8,046 nucleotides of DNA, taken from the NCBI GenBank assembly GCA_900313465.1, contig OMRU01000032.1:1-8046 (forward strand). The letters run 5' to 3'. Positions 1-6,060 of the stretch are shown here, piece by piece; the stretch's first letter is position 1; the number at the start of each line of letters is the position of its first letter. The translations under genes and the position numbers were made by a program. The notes below the pieces were generated by a model. The model did no database searches. It saw only the letters and a program-made list of their open reading frames with translations, and was not told the DNA's origin. The stretch comes from an uncultured Clostridia bacterium. GTDB lineage: Bacteria; Bacillota_I; Bacilli_A; RFN20; CAG-288.

Positions 1-1
1 T

Positions 2-85
2 CTCTATGCCTGCCATATTGCCTCTCTTCCAGTAGCCGTCAACTTACAGTGTCATGCTTGTCGTCATAAGGAGGTCACCTTATGA
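2..85 (+). CDS. Fumarate hydratase class I, alpha subunit (3' end only)
   Basis: Only the last 27 codons are in the window, reading LYACHIASLPVAVNLQ and continuing to CRHKEVTL before a TGA stop at 83-85. The block around SLPVAVN followed by CH and RHKE resembles the C-terminus of the alpha subunit of two-subunit class I (iron-sulfur) fumarases and tartrate dehydratases, as I recall that family. The identification is strengthened by the next gene, a clear beta subunit. Its stop overlaps the beta start as ATGA, the usual sign of translational coupling between subunits made in equal amounts. In this family the alpha subunit carries the cysteines of the [4Fe-4S] cluster that binds fumarate or malate; those residues lie upstream of the window and cannot be checked. 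Confidence 0.75.
   Translation, partial: LYACHIASLPVAVNLQCHACRHKEVTL
68..75 (+). promoter_or_regulatory. Strong ribosome binding site for fumarase beta
   Basis: AAGGAGGT is a near-perfect Shine-Dalgarno sequence 6 nt before the ATG at 82. It lies inside the last codons of the alpha subunit, so the beta subunit is translated from a coupled start overlapping the alpha stop codon (ATGA at 82-85). Confidence 0.85.
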
Positions 86-606
86 TCATCAGATATCCTC
101 AAGAAAAAGAAAAGTTAGCCTTACTAAAGGCGGGAGACATCGTTGAGTTTGAAGGTGTCATCTATACCGCTAGAGATGCCGCCCATAAAAGAATCCAGGA
201 ATACCTCGAAAAAGGAAAAGAATTGCCTGTCGACTTCAAGGATTCCTTCATCTACTACGCAGGTCCAACACCTACCAAACCCGGAAAAGTGATCGGTTCG
301 ATTGGCCCAACCACTTCTTCCAGAATGGATCCTTATGCTGACATGATGAATACACTTGGGGTAGTTGCCACTATCGGTAAAGGTCCAAGAAGTAATGAAT
401 GCACCAAAAAATATATCAATCATCATCTGTTATATTTTGTTACCACTGGTGGCTGTGGAGCCTTATTATCCAAGGCCGTCCAAGAAGCTGAGGAAATCGC
501 CTTTTTGGATTTAGGGCCAGAGTCTATCAAGAGATTATATGTCAAAAACTTTAAGATGATTGTTGCAATTGATTACGAAGGAAACAACTTATTTAAAGGG
601 AGATAA
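82..606 (+). CDS. Fumarate hydratase class I, beta subunit
   Basis: This 174-residue protein is the expected size for the separate beta subunit (fumarase C-terminal domain) of a class I fumarase. The enzyme interconverts fumarate and L-malate in the cytoplasm. Visible family blocks are TARDAAHKR (residues 29-37), AGPTPTKPGK (60-69), GSIGPTTSSRMDPY (72-85), GKGPRS (99-104), TTGGCGALLSK (121-131) and a late DYEGNNLF (164-171). The GPTTS-R-MD block is the hallmark of the family. The start at 82 is fixed by the AAGGAGGT site and the 4-nt overlap with the alpha gene. A malic enzyme follows 9 nt after its stop, pointing to a malate-centred operon. L(+)-tartrate dehydratase beta (TtdB) is a close relative and cannot be fully excluded, but the malic enzyme partner favours fumarase. 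Confidence 0.92.
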   Translation: MIIRYPQEKEKLALLKAGDIVEFEGVIYTARDAAHKRIQEYLEKGKELPVDFKDSFIYYAGPTPTKPGKVIGSIGPTTSSRMDPYADMMNTLGVVATIGKGPRSNECTKKYINHHLLYFVTTGGCGALLSKAVQEAEEIAFLDLGPESIKRLYVKNFKMIVAIDYEGNNLFKGR

Positions 607-615
607 AACATCATT

Positions 616-1800
616 ATGGATTTAAAAGAAGAAGCACTTGCCTTACACAAAGAAAAAGGTGGCAAATTAGAAATGCGTTCCAAGGTCAGAATCGAAAACC
701 AGCACGACCTTGCTCTAGCTTATACTCCAGGCGTAGCTTATGCCTGCAAAGAAATTGAAAGAGATCCTTCTTTAAGTTATGTCTATACCGCCAAGCAGAA
801 TATGGTTGCTGTCATCACCGATGGTTCGGCCGTCTTAGGTCTTGGAAACATCGGACCTGATGCTGCTATTCCTGTCATGGAAGGTAAATCCATTCTGTTA
901 AAAGAATTAGCCGGTGTCGATTCTTTCCCTTTATGTCTGAAGACACAGGATGTCGAAGAAATCATCAAGACCTGCAAATATCTTGAACCAACCTTAGGCG
1001 CCATCAACCTTGAAGATATCTCTGCTCCAAGATGTGTCACCATTGAAAGAAGACTCAATGAAGAGATGAACATTCCAGTCTTCCATGATGACCAGCACGG
1101 TACTTCCATCATTGTAGCCGCCGCCTTTTTAAACATCGCTAGACTCACCAAGCGCAACTTAAAGGATATGAGAGTTGTTCTTTCTGGTACTGGTGCTGCT
1201 GGTTCCATGGTTGCTAGAATGCTGAAGAAAATCGGTGTTGGTACCATCAACGCTTATAACATTCAAGGTGTCGTCGACCAAGAAAAATATGTCACTTACG
1301 ATTTCCTCATTCAGGAATTATTAGATGATGGCATCTTTGACTCTCCCAAGACTCATGACAACACGCTCGCTTCATTATTAAAAGGTGCCGATGCCTTCAT
1401 CGGCGTTTCTGCACCAAACCTTGTCAGCAAAGAAATGGTCGCTTCCATGAACAAGGATGCCATCGTCTTTGCCATGGCAAATCCAGTTCCAGAAATCTCT
1501 TATCCTGATGCTAAGGAAGCTGGTGCATATATCGTCGGTTCAGGCCGTTCCGATTTCCCTAACCAGATCAATAATGTTTTAGCTTTCCCAGGCATCTTCA
1601 AAGGTGCCTTATCCGTCAGATCCAAAAAGATCAACGAAGAGATGAAATTGGCGGCTGCTCATGCAATTGCCAATGTCATCAAAGATGAGGAACTCACTCC
1701 TGATTACATCGTTCCATCTCCATTCGATAAGAGAGTGGTTGAGGCGGTCTCTAAAGCGGTGGCCAAAGCTGCAGTTGAGACAGGTGTAGCCCAGATTTAA
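616..1800 (+). CDS. NAD(P)-dependent malic enzyme (oxaloacetate-decarboxylating)
   Basis: This cytoplasmic enzyme converts L-malate to pyruvate and CO2, reducing NAD+ or NADP+. At 394 residues it matches the short bacterial malic enzymes, without the C-terminal phosphotransacetylase-like domain of the long form. Visible blocks are AYTPGVAYACKEI (35-47, with the conserved Tyr36), TDGSAVLGLGNIGP (68-81), MEGKSILLKELAGVD (88-102), NLEDI (131-135) and FHDDQHGT (156-163), the last two carrying acidic metal ligands. The Rossmann loop GTGAAG is at 191-196, with MANPVPEI (287-294) and the SDFPNQINN block (312-320). The start is preceded by AAAGGGAGA, with a slightly long spacing of about 12 nt. The gene follows fumarase beta by 9 nt, so the operon would take fumarate through malate to pyruvate. 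Cofactor preference cannot be decided from these motifs alone. A strong terminator follows. Confidence 0.95.
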   Translation: MDLKEEALALHKEKGGKLEMRSKVRIENQHDLALAYTPGVAYACKEIERDPSLSYVYTAKQNMVAVITDGSAVLGLGNIGPDAAIPVMEGKSILLKELAGVDSFPLCLKTQDVEEIIKTCKYLEPTLGAINLEDISAPRCVTIERRLNEEMNIPVFHDDQHGTSIIVAAAFLNIARLTKRNLKDMRVVLSGTGAAGSMVARMLKKIGVGTINAYNIQGVVDQEKYVTYDFLIQELLDDGIFDSPKTHDNTLASLLKGADAFIGVSAPNLVSKEMVASMNKDAIVFAMANPVPEISYPDAKEAGAYIVGSGRSDFPNQINNVLAFPGIFKGALSVRSKKINEEMKLAAAHAIANVIKDEELTPDYIVPSPFDKRVVEAVSKAVAKAAVETGVAQI

Positions 1801-1829
1801 AAGCATCTGTTTTCTAGTAGAACTAAACA

Positions 1830-1863
1830 ATCCCAACCGGAAATCCGGTTGGGATATTTTACT
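1830..1863 (+). terminator. Intrinsic terminator of the fumarase-malic enzyme operon
   Basis: ATCCCAACCGGA (1830-1841) and TCCGGTTGGGAT (1844-1855) form a perfect 12-bp inverted repeat with a minimal loop; in practice the innermost pairs will open. It is followed by ATTTTACTTTCT and lies 30 nt after the malic enzyme stop. Confidence 0.9.
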
Positions 1864-1918
1864 TTCTAGCTTCTTGATTTAATGAGAACGGAGTGAATGG
1901 CAATCGATAAACTATAAA

Positions 1919-1957
1919 TGGTCAGCCCTATATCAGGCTGACCACCATATTTTTTTA
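1919..1957. terminator. Terminator hairpin between convergent operons, mainly for malQ
   Basis: TGGTCAGCC (1919-1927) and GGCTGACCA (1936-1944) form a perfect 9-bp stem with an 8-nt loop. It sits 10 nt after the malQ stop codon on the minus strand. On the plus strand it is followed by seven T residues (1950-1956), which are adenines upstream of the stem when read for malQ. On the minus strand the stem is followed by ATTTATAG, a weaker U-rich tail. It can therefore act in both directions, backing up the 1830 terminator and ending malQ. Confidence 0.75.
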
Positions 1958-3454
1958 TCTGTGATATTTCTGAATATTCTCTTTTAAGAAGAGTCTTACT
2001 TCCTCAGAGAAATCTTCTTCTAGGTATCTAAACGACCAGTTAGAATCAGAAAGAAGAGAAGGAGTATTCAATCTGGCTTCTTTTCCAAAAGGAATCACAT
2101 CGCTCATAGGAACGATGGCTAACTTACAAGGGGAGGCATAGCAAAGAGAAACCACACAACGGACCAGATCTTTTAAAGTTTCATCGTGATAATCCACATG
2201 GAAGAGTTCGCATTCTTTCTTCACATCTTTCTTAAAGGTTTCAAGGTCCTGAGGATCCATGTTAGAAAGATAGCTGAGCAATGGTTCATTATCATGAGTG
2301 CCAGTATAGCAGACATAGTTTTCTTTGGACTGAGAAGGCTTATGATCATTATCTTCTCTGCCATCAAAAGCAAACTCCAAGACCTTCATTCCTGGATAGC
2401 CAGACTTTCTTAACAATTCTTTTACCGGTTCATCAATGAAGCCAAGGTCTTCAGCGATAATCGGTAAATGCTGTTTCCCTTCAAACAAATCCATACCAGG
2501 ACCAGTAATCCATTTACCTTCTCTGGCATTTGTAGCACCATAAGGAATGGTATAGTAGCCAGCAATGCCGCGGAAATGATCGATTCTTAAAATATCAAAG
2601 AGTTCTAAGTTACCTTCGATTCTCTTGTTCCACCATTCGTAATTGGTTTTCTTCATGTATTCCCAATTGTAGATTGGATTACCCCAGAGTTGACCATCTT
2701 CGTTGAAATAATCCGGTGGACAACCCGCAACGATGGTTGGGTTATGTTTTTCATCAAAGCAGAATAATTCTGAATGCTTATAAGCTTCAACAGAATCATA
2801 AGCTAAATATAAAGGCATATCACCCATCAAGAGAATACCTTTTTGATTGGCATAGTTCTTCAAGGCTTTATATTCCAGCAAGAATTCGTATTGCGTCCAG
2901 AGATAGAAGAGATATAAGTCTTGGTTTTCAGCAATGACTTTTCTTTCTGTTTCGATACGATAGATTTTCTCATCCTCATTCCATTCATACCAGGGAGAGA
3001 AATGATGAAGACTCTTCATGGTCATGAAGAAAGCAAAATCATGGTATTTCCCTGCGTTGACAAATTCGATAAACTTACGATCCGTCTTATCAAATCTCTG
3101 ATAAGCTTTCTTTAAGACAGCAATTCGGTTTTCAAATAAAAGACCATAATTGATTTTTCTCTCTGAAGAACCAAAGTTGACATGCTCGACTTCTTCTTTC
3201 TTAAGCAAACCTTTTTCAATCAAGGTATCCAGATCGATGAAATAATAATTCAAACCATTGTTGGAAGGAGACTGATAAGGAGAGTCACCATAGCTAGTGA
3301 CATTTAATGGCAGCATCTGCCAGATTTCTGCGCCGACAGAAGAAAGGAAGTCGACAAAACGAAAGGCATGTTTGCCTAACGTACCAATTCCATAATTTCC
3401 TGGAAGGCAGGAAATTGGGAATAAAATGCCATTTTCACGCGATTTTCGGTTCAT
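1955..3454 (-). CDS. malQ: 4-alpha-glucanotransferase (amylomaltase, GH77)
   Basis: This cytoplasmic enzyme moves alpha-1,4-glucan segments between maltodextrins, releasing glucose and building longer chains for phosphorylase. At 499 residues it is full length for bacterial MalQ. GH77 landmarks are LFPISCLPGNYGIGTLG near the N-terminus (11-27), WQMLPLNVTSYGDSPYQSPS (45-64), GDMPLYLAYDS (211-221) and GCPPDYFNEDGQLWGNP (244-260). ILRIDHFRG carries the predicted nucleophile Asp292, IIAEDLG the acid/base Glu335, and YTGTHDN the transition-state Asp388. The late block FGKEARLNTPS (456-466) varies slightly from the commoner E-x-R-M-N-x-P-G. The ATG follows AAAGGA at 9 nt. No other maltodextrin genes are visible. 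A promoter with a cre-like operator lies just upstream, and a hairpin follows the stop. It is transcribed alone and converges on the malic enzyme operon. Confidence 0.97.
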   Translation of the reverse strand: MNRKSRENGILFPISCLPGNYGIGTLGKHAFRFVDFLSSVGAEIWQMLPLNVTSYGDSPYQSPSNNGLNYYFIDLDTLIEKGLLKKEEVEHVNFGSSERKINYGLLFENRIAVLKKAYQRFDKTDRKFIEFVNAGKYHDFAFFMTMKSLHHFSPWYEWNEDEKIYRIETERKVIAENQDLYLFYLWTQYEFLLEYKALKNYANQKGILLMGDMPLYLAYDSVEAYKHSELFCFDEKHNPTIVAGCPPDYFNEDGQLWGNPIYNWEYMKKTNYEWWNKRIEGNLELFDILRIDHFRGIAGYYTIPYGATNAREGKWITGPGMDLFEGKQHLPIIAEDLGFIDEPVKELLRKSGYPGMKVLEFAFDGREDNDHKPSQSKENYVCYTGTHDNEPLLSYLSNMDPQDLETFKKDVKKECELFHVDYHDETLKDLVRCVVSLCYASPCKLAIVPMSDVIPFGKEARLNTPSLLSDSNWSFRYLEEDFSEEVRLFLKENIQKYHR

Positions 3455-3486
3455 AAGAAGATGTCCTTTCTTAAAGTCACGCCATT

Positions 3487-3515
3487 ATTCTATATGGTTA
3501 TGCAAGCGTTTTCAA
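3487..3515 (-). promoter_or_regulatory. Sigma-A type promoter of malQ
   Basis: On the minus strand TTGAAA (3510-3515) and TAGAAT (3487-3492) are separated by exactly 17 nt. Transcription would begin near 3480, giving a leader of about 26 nt that contains the malQ ribosome binding site. Each box deviates from consensus at one or two positions. Confidence 0.7.
3501..3514 (-). promoter_or_regulatory. cre-like / LacI-family operator in the malQ promoter
   Basis: The minus strand reads TGAAAACGCTTGCA, which fits every position of the CcpA cre consensus TGWAARCGYTWNCW. It overlaps the -35 hexamer and the start of the spacer, a position where bound CcpA would block RNA polymerase. MalR-type repressors of maltose genes are also LacI-family and bind similar centres (AACGCTT), so the site could serve either protein. 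No regulator gene is nearby. Confidence 0.65.
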
Positions 3516-3570
3516 AGAGAATGCCAGGATATGCTCTCCTTCGTCTTTGCCTTTTGCCTCTTTTGTCAAA

Positions 3571-3606
3571 AAAGGAAAGAGAAAAGTCACGCCTTATCGC
3601 GTGACT
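3571..3606 (-). terminator. Intrinsic terminator of the glycosyltransferase/acyltransferase operon
   Basis: AGTCACGC (3585-3592) and GCGTGACT (3599-3606) form a perfect 8-bp stem with a 6-nt loop. On the minus strand the stem is followed by TTTCTCTTTCCTTT. It starts 11 nt after the stop of the last operon gene and should separate that operon from malQ. Confidence 0.8.
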
Positions 3607-3617
3607 ATGGATTTGAA

Positions 3618-4454
3618 TCATTTGGTAAGATATTCTAGTTTTTCGTTATAGAATGTCTCATAGATGGCTTTCCAGGCTTCATAGTTTTTCTTTGCCATCA
3701 TCTCTTTATTTTCACTGGCAGATAATTCCGGATCTTCAAAAATCGGTTTTAAGACAAAGATGGTGTACATCTGGATGGGGAATCCATCCTGTCCCATGAC
3801 ATCCGAATCTTCCATACAGATGAAGATTGGAACCACCGGAACATGAGCATGAACCGCCATGGTATAAGCACCTGACTTCAACGGCTTTGGCTTACGATAA
3901 TTCCACCACATGGATTGTTCTGGATAAATTAGAACATAATTGCCGTTTTTTAAATGATAGGAAGCACCGCGAAGAAATTCCTGCAAGGTCTGGAAATTGC
4001 TAGATAAAGGAAGCGTGTTGCAGTTTCTCATCAGTTTGCCATAAAAACCAGGGAAGGATGTGTAGTTACCTTCCTTGATGACGCGGAAGAGTTTTCTCTT
4101 CTTGCTCTGACGAGATTTCTCATAGACCACCTGGGTGGCAAAAGAATCCATGGCCGAGAAATGATTGCAGGTCAATACAGCTCCACTATCCAGATTATCA
4201 AGATTCTCAATACCGACGACATCTTTTACGATGAACTGCTTGTTCTTGATCATCTTATGAAGAAATTTTCTTGCTAAAGCAAAGGTGAACTTCGCCTTGA
4301 TTCTCGTCGATAGTTTCTTTTGTTTGTAATCCACTGTCCCTGGAAGAATCACTTTGGAAGGCGGGTCATTTTCGGGATCCACATCAAACTGACCATTCTC
4401 TTCTAATTCCTGGATTCTAGCTAGGACTCTGAGTCTTTCTTTATCTTTCTCCAT
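3618..4454 (-). CDS. PlsC-like acyltransferase, second of the operon
   Basis: This 278-residue protein belongs to the lysophospholipid/1-acylglycerol-3-phosphate acyltransferase superfamily, which transfers acyl groups onto hydroxyls of membrane lipids or glycolipids. The catalytic H-X4-D is in NHFSAMDSF (His98, Asp103), followed by YPEQS (177-181) in the substrate-binding block and VPVVPIFI (205-212). An N-terminal stretch of about 70 residues precedes the catalytic domain; it is acidic at first (ELEENGQFDVDPENDPP), then basic. No clear membrane helix is visible, so it is probably a peripheral membrane protein. I chose ATG 4454 over the longer frame from 4547 because AAGGAG lies 6 nt before it and because the longer form would overlap the upstream gene by over 100 nt. 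With this start the overlap is 14 nt. The acceptor is unknown; glycolipid acylation is inferred from the glycosyltransferase neighbours. Confidence 0.85.
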   Translation of the reverse strand: MEKDKERLRVLARIQELEENGQFDVDPENDPPSKVILPGTVDYKQKKLSTRIKAKFTFALARKFLHKMIKNKQFIVKDVVGIENLDNLDSGAVLTCNHFSAMDSFATQVVYEKSRQSKKRKLFRVIKEGNYTSFPGFYGKLMRNCNTLPLSSNFQTLQEFLRGASYHLKNGNYVLIYPEQSMWWNYRKPKPLKSGAYTMAVHAHVPVVPIFICMEDSDVMGQDGFPIQMYTIFVLKPIFEDPELSASENKEMMAKKNYEAWKAIYETFYNEKLEYLTK

Positions 4455-5280
4455 GGAGGGCTCCTTCGTAACGATGTTTATAAACAGAATAGATGACATA
4501 GATATCATCAAACTGATGGTAACCAAATTTCTGATGCACTTTCTCAACGTGATATTGCTTGATGTTTTCTATATGTGGATAAGGAAGATAGAACAAGCGT
4601 TTGGAAAAGTGCCTGACGACAGTATGCTTATGTAGGAATTTCTGATCGTTGAATCTCTGCGGCAACATCTTCTTCCTGGTGGTTGATTTATAGATGGCAT
4701 CCTGATCAGCAAATGTCAGTTTCTTCTTCTGAATCAGAGTTCTTGCTTTGACAAACAAACCCGTCTCTTTACATTTCTTCATGTTAAAAAGTAAGACACC
4801 TGCATTGATATAATTTGGATTCAGAAGATATTTCCCATAGTGATCTCTAGCCGCCGCATATTCATAACCTGAGATATCCTGATCATAAAGAAGATGAATA
4901 TCTCGATTGAACATGATGTCCGTATCAAGATAGAGGAGTTTATCTGGCATACCTTCAACCTCATCAGCAAAAAGACGAATCAAAGTATAAGGAGAACAAT
5001 AAGCACCTTCATTAGGGCAACCTTTGAATTCTTTTTCATATAGAGAAGTGACATCGATCTTGATGACTTCATTGTCAGGATTGAATTCCTTGACCATCTC
5101 ATTTAAAAACGCAATCAGTTCATCTGAGACAGGGGTGTAATCCTTCTTGATTCTGGTCAACTCCATCGTATAAAGATAGATGCGATAGCAATCATTCTTT
5201 GATCTTTTCAAGATGGAGAGAAGAGAAGTGACGATACCATCAAAGACTTTGCTGTTTCCACAATAAAGCAGATTAATCAT
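4441..5280 (-). CDS. Family 8 glycosyltransferase (GT8), second of the operon
   Basis: This 279-residue GT-A fold enzyme is expected to transfer a hexose (Glc or Gal in known GT8 members) from a UDP-sugar with retention of configuration. The N-terminus INLLYCGNSKVFDGIVTSLL is typical of the family. The metal and nucleotide-binding DXD is LLYLDTDIMF (Asp119, Asp121), followed by YINAGVLLFNM (157-167) and ADQDAIY (191-197). The usual late H-X-X-G-X-X-K-P-W motif is absent; VVRHFSKRL (221-229) and NIKQYH (239-244) stand in its place, so this is a divergent branch. ATG 5280 was chosen because AGGAGAG lies 6 nt upstream and the family normally begins directly with this strand. An alternative ATG at 5298 with AAGGAG 10 nt upstream would add six residues. 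It overlaps the upstream acyltransferase by 8 nt. No signal peptide is visible, so it acts in the cytoplasm. The acceptor is unknown. Confidence 0.88.
   Translation of the reverse strand: MINLLYCGNSKVFDGIVTSLLSILKRSKNDCYRIYLYTMELTRIKKDYTPVSDELIAFLNEMVKEFNPDNEVIKIDVTSLYEKEFKGCPNEGAYCSPYTLIRLFADEVEGMPDKLLYLDTDIMFNRDIHLLYDQDISGYEYAAARDHYGKYLLNPNYINAGVLLFNMKKCKETGLFVKARTLIQKKKLTFADQDAIYKSTTRKKMLPQRFNDQKFLHKHTVVRHFSKRLFYLPYPHIENIKQYHVEKVHQKFGYHQFDDIYVIYSVYKHRYEGALHGER
4461..4466 (-). promoter_or_regulatory. Ribosome binding site fixing the second acyltransferase start
   Basis: The minus strand carries AAGGAG 6 nt before the ATG at 4454, inside the last codons of the preceding glycosyltransferase gene. 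It supports the internal ATG over the upstream ATG at 4547. Confidence 0.8.
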
Positions 5281-6058
5281 GTTGTTCTCTCCTGACATAT
5301 TGAATCATCTCCTTATCAGAGCTCTTTGCTCTAAAAGACATAATCTGATAGACCTGATTTCTGATATCTTCTCTAGCGGAGATATCATCAAGTCCTTCTT
5401 TAGGATAAAATGGTCCATCGATATAAGTGATGATCTTTACTTTCTTGTTGTTTTTTCTTTGATGATAGGTGTTGGTAAAGCAATAAGTGGGTGTGTGATA
5501 TTTCACCGGATAATGAAAAGAGGTGGCCAAAAATGGTCTGATCTTGGTGTAATATGGCCACAGATGGGCTTCTGGGTAAATCACCAGTGCCTTGTTCTTC
5601 TTCACCAGATAGTCTGTCGCTTTCATGAAATTTCTTGTGGCACCTAAATCAGAAGGAAGAGGAAGACCACCAAGATAAGGGACAAAACGTCCGATGAAGG
5701 GAATCGCTACATTGTTTGGATGAACGATGGTGTAGACAGAACGAGGAGACATGATAAAAGTAGGAATCAGAGCATCAGCGATGATCTGCGTATGATTTCC
5801 ATATAAGAAGAGAGGCCTCTTCTTCATGTCCTTCAGTTTTTCTTTTCCGACAATCTGATGATGAAACTTCATCTTCAGATAACACCAGGCAAGAGGTTTG
5901 CTGATCAGGTAATAGACAATGCCATGTAGCAATCTTTTAAAGAAACCAGTTCTGAGATATTGATAATCCTTGGTAATCTTTGGTGTATGAATCGCCATGG
6001 TGGAGAATTCATCATTGAGCTCGTCGGTATAATATATCGTCGAGGCAAGTTTAGACAT
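5273..6058 (-). CDS. PlsC-like acyltransferase, first of the operon
   Basis: This 261-residue protein has the layout of the 1-acylglycerol-3-phosphate acyltransferase superfamily. A possible membrane-associated helix lies near LLHGIVYYLISKPLAWCYL (43-61). The catalytic block is FLYGNHTQIIADALIP (84-99), and YPEAHLWPYY (161-170) corresponds to the family's PEG-type substrate block. The catalytic spacing is unusual: His89 and Asp95 are separated by five residues, where the family normally has four. The surroundings are otherwise intact, so this is probably a subfamily feature. The C-terminus is short and basic. The start at 6058 has AGGAG 7 nt upstream and lies 2 nt after the stop of the preceding GT8 gene. 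The stop overlaps the next GT8 start by 8 nt. It probably acts on a lipid or glycolipid made with its neighbours; the acyl donor and acceptor are not readable. Confidence 0.83.
   Translation of the reverse strand: MSKLASTIYYTDELNDEFSTMAIHTPKITKDYQYLRTGFFKRLLHGIVYYLISKPLAWCYLKMKFHHQIVGKEKLKDMKKRPLFLYGNHTQIIADALIPTFIMSPRSVYTIVHPNNVAIPFIGRFVPYLGGLPLPSDLGATRNFMKATDYLVKKNKALVIYPEAHLWPYYTKIRPFLATSFHYPVKYHTPTYCFTNTYHQRKNNKKVKIITYIDGPFYPKEGLDDISAREDIRNQVYQIMSFRAKSSDKEMIQYVRREQHD
5287..5293 (-). promoter_or_regulatory. Ribosome binding site for the second GT8 gene
   Basis: AGGAGAG on the minus strand lies 6 nt before ATG 5280 and inside the end of the preceding acyltransferase gene. It is the basis for preferring 5280 over the ATG at 5298. 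Confidence 0.7.
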
Positions 6059-6060
6059 AA

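Noticed and set aside
783..1250. Long minus-strand open frame (155 codons) inside the malic enzyme gene
   Set aside because: It is fully antisense to a strongly conserved gene, has no recognisable domain, and is explained by codon bias on the coding strand.
3541..3569. TTGACA on the minus strand (3564-3569) as a second malQ promoter
   Set aside because: The hexamer is perfect, but 17 nt downstream there is only AGACGA and no acceptable -10 box.
3426..3638. Plus-strand open frame of 70 codons across the malQ-operon intergenic region
   Set aside because: It begins inside malQ on the opposite strand, runs through the malQ promoter and the operon terminator, and shows no recognisable domain or convincing ribosome binding site.
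4455..4547. N-terminal extension of the second acyltransferase starting at ATG 4547, with a hydrophobic signal-like stretch
   Set aside because: It lies entirely inside the GT8 gene in another frame, and ATG 4454 has a well-placed AAGGAG. The hydrophobic stretch is an out-of-frame translation.
5279..5647. Plus-strand open frame of 122 codons inside the first acyltransferase
   Set aside because: It is antisense to a gene with clear family motifs and has no domain of its own.
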